DNA from: Azolla pinnata
Lineage: Eukaryota; Streptophyta; Polypodiopsida; Salviniales; Salviniaceae
Reading direction: 5' to 3'
NCBI GenBank assembly: GCA_037176905.1
Contig: JBBBWG010032675.1
Location: forward strand, 1 to 41,476
Length of the DNA stretch: 41,476 bases
Shown here in pieces: positions 29,562-39,398 of the stretch. Each line of letters opens with the position of its first letter. The stretch's first letter is position 1. Both the position numbers and the translations under genes were made by a program. The notes under the pieces were generated by a model. That model made no database searches. It saw nothing but the letters and a program-made list of their open reading frames with translations, and was not told where the DNA came from.

Positions 29562-32217
29562 ATGGGCTCGCCATCGCCATCGCCATCCCCACAAACACCA
29601 GCAGCAGCATCACCTCCTCTATCATCATCCATTATCAAGCACGAGTTGCTTGATTGCCTACTTAAAGCCGGGGAAACGCTACTCTTTTGCATCTCCATCT
29701 CCTCGTTGGCAGATGTAAGTTCTATCCCTTCCTCTCGCCGTATTGATTGTTCTTTCTTGGATAGTATATTGTCCTTTGTCTTGGGGGATTTTCTGATACA
29801 GAGATGGATAGATGTAGGTGGATTAAACCTGATTATTTCGAGTCTCAGATTACTTGTGCGTCTTGGTTGAGTTTTAAATGGATGTTGGTTTAGATGTGTA
29901 CCTTTGATTGGGATTAAGACTACGATGATTTACGTCTTGGGTTTGAGGTTTCTGGTGCGCTGTCGATTCGGTTTAAGGTCTATGATCGTTTCCGGTTAAG
30001 GGTTTCTGGTGTGCTGGATTAAATTGATTTCTCAAGTTGATGCTATATTTTACGAGTTGGTCTAGGTCGTATTTTTCTGTTGCATGTTTAGGCCTATTGA
30101 TTTTATCATAGAAATTTTCGGTGCAATTCTTCCAATTTGTTGTGCAATCAATGTTGTACTGTATAGATGGATTTCGTAGGTCAGATGGTTGATGAGTTTC
30201 GGTTGTTGTTTCTTGCAGATTCGTATATATGGAAGATTTATTAAGACTAATTTGTTGCTTCCTGCAGCTTTTATATATAGGGAAGATCAACTATTGTCCA
30301 TGGCCAATGTATACAACACGTTAGATGAAACCAATGACGGAGAGGAAGGTTACAGAGGATACTCTGTTATACCTGCGGAGAAGGTATATTTATCTTTGAA
30401 TTCAGAAGATGTCGTTTTGTAGTATCAGATTTTGATGATATGATCAGCATTGGTCGTTGTTTTTATGTTTTACATGAGTTAGATTTTGATGGCACAAGAT
30501 TTTACATCAGTATTGATCATAATTTTTACTTTTTTGGGCCTATCAATCAGATTTTGATGGATATGGTCAGCGTTGGTCGTTGTTTAGTCCACGTTTTCTT
30601 GTAAATGTGTTACTTTTAGCTAAAATGAAAAATTTGGCAGATTGTCCCTGGATATAATCGGCGTTGGAATGAACATACTCAGGATGTGGGAGTGCCATCG
30701 GGGCTGTTAGAGGACATGACCTCCTGTATCATTGTGTTTACCCATTCTTGCTTTGAGAAGCTGACGTACCTGCCCTTCCCCGTTGGTGTTTTTGTGGAGG
30801 CCATGGAAGAAGCTGTCGATCCTTATACCCGTCCAATCATACACGGTGTTGAAGGCTTTACCTTGCGGCTCCTGTCCACAGTTGATGATCAGGTATGATA
30901 CTAGTTACATATGGTGGCTTTTGGTTTGAACGTTACATGTAGGTTAATTCCATTTAGAAATGGAGATTATTCAGCATTTCGATAAACCTCGATCCTTGAT
31001 CCGTTAAAATGGATCCTCTTCATGGCCGATCCTTAGTTGGCATTTGGCATCGTTTTATGGTTTAGACTCGATACCTGATCATGTTCGAGAGAAATCTTTT
31101 TATGGTGTAGTACTTGATAAACCTTGATCCTTGATCCGTTAAAATGGATCCTCTTCATGCCCAATCCTTAGTTGGCATTTGGCATCGTTTTATGGTTTAG
31201 ACTAGATATCTGATCATGTTCGAGAGAAATTATTAATCTTTTTATGGTGGTAGTACTTTTGTGCCAATCATTCACTCAGCATTATATTACATAGCAAAAA
31301 GATAGTGAATTGACTTCTCGACGCATCACACTAACATGGAAAGATGAGCGGATAGTGAATTGACTTCTCGACGCATCACACTAACATGGAAAGATGAGCG
31401 GATAGTGAATTGGTTCTGAGCTGGTACTAGTTAATAGTGAATTGGTACTTTTCTAATGCTAGTGTAGGGTTCATTTTCATCACGTATACTATTCTAGTGC
31501 CTAGTATACCTGATTGATTTTGGTTACACTGCATGCATTATTTTGTAGATGTATGTCCTTGGCACAACAGTAGAAGGCATTGTCCTCGGTGCATCAGGAC
31601 AAGTGAAAGTAGTCCTCAATTTGCTTCACAAGCGAGGATTGGTCGGAACAACTGCAGATTTCTGGGTACAGCATGAGGCATCTTTGTCTGAGAAGACTCA
31701 CACCATCGTAGATATTGCAAATAAGGTGCCTTTGTTGCGATTCATTACTCCCCTCATATGTGCAATAGCAACTCCTCTAGTGGAGGCAGTTTCTGATTGG
31801 TTGGTCGAGCGTAGCCAGTCGGTAGAGAAGAGCATTCAATACCAGCAAGATGCTTCAAGGCATGAAAAACCGGCGGCCGTAGAGTGGGAGGGGGATACTG
31901 ATAAAGCATCCCAATCTGAGCACACTGCAACAAAAGAAGATGAGAAAGTTATGTACTCAGGTGATGGGGTTCCAAAGGGTAAACAAGAGATGACAGAAGC
32001 TATGAACCCTGCAGAGGAGAAGAGAATGTCAGCAGATAGTCACCAGCTTGATGTCGGTGTCCACGAAGATAAGGAAAATGAAGGGATGAGCAATGTTTTG
32101 GAACTGATCGATTCTGGATGGCTTTTGGGATCTCCTACAGTAGTTTCTCCGAGGGCTATGGCTTCAAGCCCAAACAAATCAATGAGTGCAAAATATACAA
32201 AACCGAGATGGGTTTAA
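29562..32217 (+). CDS. unrecognised four-exon protein
   Basis: Four exons, all in phase 0: 29562-29714, 30219-30383, 30641-30892 and 31549-32217, giving 412 residues. I do not recognise the family. An upstream in-frame ATG at 29514 would add 16 residues. I chose 29562 because the added part looks less protein-like. A Ser/Pro stretch opens the protein. Residues about 20-290 look like a folded domain with mixed hydrophobic helices: KHELLDCLLKAGETLL, IRIYGRFIKTNLLLPAAFIY, FPVGVFVEAMEEAVDPYTR, MYVLGTTVEGIVLGASGQ, and a strongly hydrophobic LLRFITPLICAIATPLVEAV near 250-275 that may touch membrane. Residues 290-412 are charged, probably disordered and end in KYTKPRWV. Consistent phase-0 splicing and conserved-looking exons argue that it is real. 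Confidence 0.72.
30981..31255. repeat. 135-bp tandem duplication in intron 3 of the unrecognised gene
   Basis: The segment opening GATAAACCTCGATCCTTGAT at 30981 recurs at 31116 with a few changes, including GTTAAAATGGATCCTCTTCA and GGCATCGTTTTATGG. Confidence 0.9.
31301..31412. repeat. 50-bp tandem repeat in the same intron
   Basis: GATAGTGAATTGACTTCTCG opens units at 31301 and 31351. The two are identical over 50 bases, and a third partial unit starts at 31401. Confidence 0.95.
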
Positions 32218-33529
32218 AACACGGGAAGGTGCAATTGCTTTTGTCTGATTTTAGTTTTATAGTTGTTTGGAGTATGTGTTGGAAAAGCTGTGCTTATTCC
32301 TGTGCTGGCTTCCTTTGAATGCTTCTATCTATTATTTCTTGCTGTTACAACAAATGTTCCACTCGGCATTTCCACATGCATGGCCTCAGTGAGCTAGATT
32401 TGTTATTTAGTTTTTACATCGGAGGGCTGCTGGGGGTGTCATGTTTAAGTAATTTTCCCTAAAATAAATTCTTCTCAAATGGTATCAGATGTGTTGATTA
32501 TGCTACTGGTTCTTAATGAACCCCACTCTTGGGGTTCATTTTCTTATTTGACTGATTAAAATACGGTTGATATAATAATGTAACACTAATCCAAATGCTA
32601 GATGAAAGTTTTATTTGAACGGCCACAATTTTCAATCGTGTTTGGAATTTTATCTATAATATATACCCGCGCATCAATGTTCCATCCTTTGTTATCATTT
32701 TTCTGGAGGCAGTATCTGGTTCTTTCATTGTTTCAGCAATGCAGTAGGAAAATCACCAGAGCAATGTGCTAATAGAGTTGGATTGATTCCAAAACCTGGT
32801 ATTTTCAAAGTCTGGAAGAAAACGCTAACCCTATCTTTTGGTCTTTCGAGGTATCCATCTTCCTGATAATTGTGGGGCTAAATGTTGAATCTAATTTTAG
32901 GTTGTCTGCAAATTTGCCTACAGATTCCTAAATATGTGCTTATGACAGGATTTTAATCCTTTATAGAGTTCATGAATGATCGATAATCCATGTCAAATAT
33001 GAGGCCCACATTCCTTCACTTTTTGATGAACACAATTAATTGGATGCAGCATAATACTAACGGCCACAAAAACCAGAGTTGCGCTTTACAACAAACTCCA
33101 AAACAGTTTTTATGACTTGGCCCATTTGCTCGTGGCAGGATTGCAAATTAATTCTTGTATATGTGTTTCCAAATTACACCATGAAATCATTTTGCACGCA
33201 CAAACAAGAGAGAGAACAGATTTGCATTTCTGTGGTACTTGCACAAACAAGCACTAGCATAAATACTAGCACTTCCTTACCTACCCTTCCTTTTCTATAC
33301 TAAAATCTGTTAATACTGGACCCTTGTATAGATAAGAAAAGGAGAAAAACTCCTTACTGATATTCCATCATGCTTCAAAATTGCCTTCATTGCTTCCAGC
33401 TAAAAAGTACAGTAGTTCTTCTGTGAAGAACAGTTACACCTTTTTCCACCATTCAAGGCATCCTGAATGTCTAAATCAGAGGCTAAAAGAAGCAATGGCT
33501 GTTAGTTTATGACGGGCTGCTTAAAATAA
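32218..33529. other. convergent intergenic region
   Basis: The 3' flanks of the unrecognised gene (+) and the RBM42-like gene (-) meet here. The sequence is AT-rich. I see no gene, repeat array or RNA gene. Confidence 0.5.
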
Positions 33530-36500
33530 TCATTTGTGAAGTACATTTTTCTTGGTAATCCGAGGTCGCTTGTTACTCTGCAACAGCATAAAATTATTAG
33601 CTAGATATTGAGATCATTTTTTTTTAACTCCATCATCAATTAAATCACAGCAAACCTTTTGCTTTTCTAGTGCCTCGGCATCTGTCCGTTCCTTCCATGT
33701 GCTTTTACGCAACTTTATAGGTCGGTTTCCTACATATTTTCCTACAAAAAATTGACTAATATGAGTTACATTGAAACATCCTGGAAGCTTTTTAGATATT
33801 TACTATCAACATGGTGAACCATCAAAACTCAATGGTCTGTTGAGACAAGAATACAATTACAATCAACAATTCACCATACCATTCATTTCCTTCATAGCTA
33901 GAGCAAGGTCTGCTGGAGTTGAAAAACTCACAAACCCATAACCCTTGGTCTTTCCTGTGCGTTTGTCTCGAACTACCTATTTCCAAGTCCACACCATGTT
34001 TCAGCAGTAATTCTATGGCTGGTAAAGATAGGATATTTCACAACAATATTTCAAAGCTAACACTCTGTGGAATTTATGCCTCGCCATGTGTCTAAATCAT
34101 GACACATGCTTCTGACCAACTCATATGCATAACCTGGATATATGTATTTTATCTTCTAGTGAAGTTGTCTCAAAAGGATGAAAACAAACTAGTTCAACAA
34201 ACACGTCATGCAATGAAAAGAGACAGATTCACCGGGCAAATATTTTTTCATTAGAATGAACCAAGCCCAAAGCAGAGTATCAGAAAATTTCGTGCTTGAT
34301 TCTTGAATAGTGCCTAATCATAGGACTATAATCTACTGAGCATTTCTTGGTATGAGGGAGAGACTGTCAGACTGGCTTGCAATACATTGAGGGTTGAATT
34401 CAGAAGACACAAGTGAGCCAGGATGTGGGGAGATATGCAAACTACCTGGGAGAACAATAGCCAAGCACATATTATGTTCTGCTCAGAAAAGACTGAAGAA
34501 GAACAGCAGTACCTTGAATTCATTCCTACAGGTTTAATGCATAAAGAGCACTATCAAGCAGCATTTATATTCCACAAATCTTCAAGAATAACTTTTTAAA
34601 CTTTCAAATTAACATTGTGACAAGTGCTACGAATCTACCCGTGCCATATTGAAGTTCGTATATCTTGAGAATGCTTTTGTCAAAACTTCGTCGTTCACCT
34701 CATTTCCTAGATCTCCACAAAAAAGGCGGAAATCATCTGAAAGAAAATACACAACATTTTATCAAATATGACCAACGTCAGCCATAATAATCCCATTTAA
34801 GAAAATGTAAATGATGCTTCTTTTCAAGGTGAAGAAATAAATGAGCTGTGACATTTGGCTACATCATTATTGACTAAAATAGTGAAAAGGAATGATGTGG
34901 TTCATTAAGTAATTAAATAAATCCTGCCTAGAGGTTTGGCTTCTTCTTCTTCAGGTTTCAACACTGAACATCATACAAGTTTAAAAGCAACTGGCTTGCT
35001 AACTATGCCAATTCCTATGTCCTTCTAACAAAATGACAAACTACTATTGAGAAAAAGCTATCAAGAAAAATTGCAACCTACAGAATGAGAAAACTACTGC
35101 TATTTTGGCTTAATCAACACATGAATTGAGGAGAAATTATCAGGACTCATTCAAATCTAGCATGGAAGCAAAAACATACTCTCAGGCCAATCAGAGAGTG
35201 TAGGATCCTCCCATGTCTGTCCAGCTGCTTTACGAGGAATGGCTCGCTTTTTCGCCTCTGTTTTGTGTTCGTTATCTCCACTTGCAAGTGCAGCCTTTAC
35301 ATTTTCAAGTGCTTCTGGTGTAATTGTCTGTGCATCTCTCTGGAAAAGCTGTTGAGCCTATTCATCACGAACTCAAAATAATTAATTAGCATCACAGTAA
35401 ACTTACAATTGACATGTTGGTGCAACATTATTCTTCTTCAAAGAACAATATTTATTTACCAGTAAAACCTTTAGGGCAAAGAGCTGTAGAGGCAAGACAT
35501 GATATACAAATGATTTATATCTAGTTCTAATCCATAAACAATGCAAGCGTCTCAAGAATATGGAATAAATATGGGCCATTCTGAATAATCTGTGTGCATA
35601 TTGTGCAGATTGGCTATTGTGACATATTAAGGTTTGATTTTGGGTCTTCCTTTGTGTGAAAGGCTAGAAGTTCCCTTTGTCTAACGGCATATCTTTTGTA
35701 AGAAAAAGGGCTATCAAAGATGACGAGTTTACTACTGCTATTTACAGAGCGCTTTGAGGTTGAAGACAGTGGAAGGGATCCCCATCTTTCTGCATCAATA
35801 AACACTGAATACTATTTACAACAAGAAGATCACAACTACATCAATACCAGATCACTGAATTAATGGTAGATGCAATTTCCTCGTCCCCTATCTGTGGCCA
35901 TTGCATACTCCAGTACATTGGATAAAAGAAGAATGAAATATAGAACATATTGCTGCTAAACAGATCCACAAATGTGTGCCACAGGGCTCTACCGTACTCC
36001 ATTTAGGTATGCAGCACATGGTATTTGGATTATTTTACAAAGTGTTATTGCAGATCATAAAGATTTATTATGTAACAGATGAACATCAACTAGCTAGACT
36101 TTGAAGATGAATAAATTTCCTTCCTTTTTGAGGGTCTTTTGCCAAGGTACACTGTTAACATTTGTCAGGATTTTATCGGATGCTTCTCTGATGGAAAACA
36201 TCAGTATCATGTGAATCCAGAACTTCTAGAGCAAGAAATTGAAGACATCTGACTGTAGAATATCACTGATGTGGCATCAACAAGACTGTACTTGGACACT
36301 GAAAGACGTGAAGTTGAAATCCGAAGTATCCTGAAAACTGTCTCATAACCAAATAAGGAAAGTACAGTCACCTCCTCATGTGAAATGACTCAGCCACTGC
36401 TTTGAAACATATCAGAGACCCCAAAACCCCAGGATCCACAATCACACAACTCTTATGAAGAAAAAATCAAGCATGTGCCTCCGTAGAACCTGGGGAGGGT

Positions 36501-38002
36501 ATGTGATAGAACCTTGTTCCACTGCAACCACTACTATCAAGCACTATGCTATGCTTGTAAACTGTCTCATGAAAACTTACCAATTACAAAGTCAGCAAGT
36601 CTAGATATTTTTGTTTTGCTATGAATAATGGGAATTCAACCATATTTGTATATCATGATTTGTCTCATAGAATGACACTGGCCTCTACTACCATATATCT
36701 CATGAATTCTCATTTGCCAATCTGGTGTTCAATTAATGCTAATATTAATTTTCCTTCCTCTAAAGTGCATTGCACCATACAATATACACGTATGAACACA
36801 GAGGATCACCTTCGAATATCAGAGATTGAGAATATTGCATCAATTCTAACTGGCAGAAAAGATCGATCGTATCATTAGATAATATCACCATTATCTACTT
36901 ACATCTACCTCATCATATATGATTGACCTAGTGTACCTGTTGTTGTTGAGGCAGAGCAAAAATGCTTGGAGCAGGAAAGGGTGCCTGATACGCTGTTTGA
37001 TACGTATATTGCGGAGGTTTTGCCACAGTTGGTTGAACTTGAGGCTGAAATTGGGAATATTGCTGCGATGGAGGTGGATATTGAGAATTTTGTTGCTGAA
37101 GATGAATGGGAACAGGGAAGTAAGAAGAAGACGCAGCTGTTGTTGAGGGCGGAAACGGTGCACTGGTCGCATATGTAAACTGAGATGAACTGGATACATT
37201 CGGCATAGAACTCATTCCTCCAGGATTCACTAGCCATGGAGTAGTTGTGCCCACAGGTGTACTGGGTACTGGTCTTGGGGGTGACGCCTGACCTTCAAAG
37301 TATGCAATCAGCATGATGTATGTAGAAATGTATTGAAGAAAAAAAATCTCTCCCAAAAGTTACTGGAAATGAATGCCTTGGTGCAAGTTGTTTTGGATCG
37401 ATCTCCTCAACAATCTGAGCTATGCTCTCTACTACTTCTACGACCAACATTTTTCCAAACATTTGGGAAATTCCCTAATCACGATCCCATAGTATGGAAT
37501 CTCTGGCATGTGATATGTAGCATGTTCAAAGATACTACGACACATAGTGCATGTGACATGGAGCATGTGGCATGTGGCTTGTGGAACACGGTGTGCTTAG
37601 CGTGCTTATGGCATGTGCCCTATGCTGTGTGCGCATGCCGCATGAGGAATACGGCGCGATGTATGTGCTTGCAGCATATCGTATGAAGCAATGGCACCTG
37701 GAATGTGGCAAGAGCGTATCCACATGAAGCATCTACGCATGTATGTGTGTGTGTGCGCCATGTAGAGAGAAACCTTGTATTGGGCCACTTTCTTTGGGAT
37801 GGAGCCTGTGTTAGAAGAGGAGGCGCGATCTTACCTGCGGAACCGAGGGCGGAGAAACGAAATTTGGGGGAGGGAGGCGGGGCGGGAGGGGCGACGGATG
37901 GGGCAGAGGAGCGCCGGCGCCGTCGGTGAGGGGGGAAATGTCGGAACCGAGCTCTCTCATCTCCTGTTCGAACTTCTCTAACTCGCTCAAGAGCTTCGCC
38001 AT
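33530..38002 (-). CDS. RBM42: RBM42-like RNA-binding protein
   Basis: Seven exons on the reverse strand: 38002-37835, 37287-36937, 35357-35180, 34736-34639, 33976-33880, 33741-33656 and 33577-33530, giving 341 residues with all phases closing. The N-terminus is a short coiled segment (MAKLLSELEKFEQEMREL). Residues 35-180 are Pro/Gln/Ser-rich and probably disordered. Residues 213-232 hold the linker GQTWEDPTLSDWPE. One RRM follows from 233 to about 310, with RNP2 LFCGDL (237-242) and RNP1 KGYGFVSF (276-283), then KSTWKERTDAEALEKQK and the basic tail ending in VLHK. This order and the DPTL..WP and KNVLHK ends are typical of RBM42, which binds RNA and is linked to the spliceosomal tri-snRNP and stress granules in other eukaryotes. 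Introns of 1.6 kb and 0.5 kb split the disordered part. Confidence 0.9.
37500..37765. repeat. GCATGTG-rich stretch in RBM42 intron 1
   Basis: GCATGTG, GCATGT or CATGTG occurs about ten times in loose, irregular spacing, ending in a short (TG)n run at 37743-37755. The order is not regular enough to define a unit. Confidence 0.6.
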
Positions 38003-38017
38003 CTGCAGAAGAAGACA

Positions 38018-38092
38018 AAGGAGGAGGAGGAGGAGGAGGAGGAGGAGGAGGAGGACGACGACGACGACGACGACGACGACGAAGACCCTGAT
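38018..38092. repeat. (GGA)n(CGA)n triplet tract in the RBM42 leader
   Basis: GGA/GAG triplets (38021-38054) pass directly into GAC/CGA triplets to about 38083, just upstream of the RBM42 ATG. On the gene's sense strand the tract is CTC/CGT. Confidence 0.93.
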
Positions 38093-38340
38093 TTCCGAGC
38101 TCTGATGCAGAGCAAAGCTTCCTCTGTGCTTTCGATCGAACGACGGGGTCTCTGTGTCTGCCTGTGTCCCGCTTTCGCCCTCTGGAGCAGAAATACATAT
38201 TTCCCCGAATGCCCTTTCTTCCCCATTTCCATGAAATGACAAAACTGCCCCTCTCTCCTCAATGTCCCCAAAACAGTTGTTCTATGAATCTTCCAAATGA
38301 ATTAGCAAAGGTTTAAAGATTTAAGGCTTAGCGTGGTTCA

Positions 38341-38439
38341 GGATTTAGGGTTTAGGGCTTAGGGATTAGGGTGGTTTAGGGTTTAGGGATTAGGGTGGTT
38401 TAGGGTTTAGGGTTTAGGGTTTAGGGTTTAGGGCTTAGG
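38341..38439 (-). repeat. interstitial telomere-like TTTAGGG tract
   Basis: About 12 units of TTTAGGG with TTTAGGGATTAGGGTGG variants, 340 bases upstream of the RBM42 start. On the RBM42 sense strand the tract reads CCCTAAA. Confidence 0.95.
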
Positions 38440-39398
38440 AATTCTCGAGAAGCGTCGTGTAGATGTACAAGCTGCTGAGAGCTTGTCAAAGGCGACACGG
38501 GCATTGATCGATCGGTAGAGATACTTCTGATGGTGTCAGATTTATGTGGGGTTCATTCAGGGTGGGCCCTGGTTACGACATCCCCCCGGGTGGTGTGTAC
38601 GTTGCTTCTCGTCCGGTGTCGGAAAGTGATGCCGCGGATCTGGAATCTCGGCTCCCTCTCAATGACAACATTCAATGCCCGATAATGTTTTCGGCACTTA
38701 TTGAAGTTTCGCTTCACGTGCGATCACACTGAGACCACGATGCGATGGGGGGAGACTAGCAGAGGCCCAGTGGTTTTAGACAACGAGTCCATGCTTCCAA
38801 TGCGGTTGCAGAGGACAGTTTCGTGGTGCTGCTGCATCTGAAAAGGCGATGCTCAATAGCAGTTTATAGAGTGGATCGGTGGTGATAGATAGACAGTTAC
38901 AAGCGTGATTCGGGCATCCAAAAGTTTCTAGGAAAGGAAAGGGCCATTGTAACCCTCGGTTTGGACAAGAATCTTTGCCGAGTCCCGTCTGCAAACTCGA
39001 TAACGATCAACGTTCGTTACGCCCGAGGGACAAAACCAGATCCGCTCGATCGACGCACGCATTCAACGCAAAACATGACATGGAGCACAAGTCTTCGTTA
39101 ATGTGCAGCGGCTATATGATTAAACCAGTGATTAAATGCCCCGGAAGTTTTAGTAAACAAGGGCATTTGCATAGGGCATTGTAGAGTGATCGAGCCTCTG
39201 TGGAAATCTGATTCATTGCGTGAAAGTTAACGACCATCGGTTGCAAATGACGTGATCAAAACCTCGGATCTGTCAGAATGGGAGAGATCAAGCCTCTCAT
39301 GACCGCATTCATGGCACCTTGCTTGCATTTTGTTTTCCTCGCATGGACAACATGCAACAGCGGGCGCCCATCAGAACAACAGTACACTTGGAAAAACC
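38440..39398. other. intergenic region between RBM42 and the FRO gene
   Basis: No supported gene. The open frames of 60-70 codons here lack family features. It is the 3' flank of the ferric reductase gene and the distal upstream region of RBM42. Confidence 0.5.

Noticed and set aside
29562..32217. Lipid-droplet (LDAP/perilipin-like) or glycolipid transfer protein identity for the unrecognised gene
   Set aside because: A loose resemblance in VEGFTLRLLSTVDDQ and hydrophobic helices, but no family signature I could defend.
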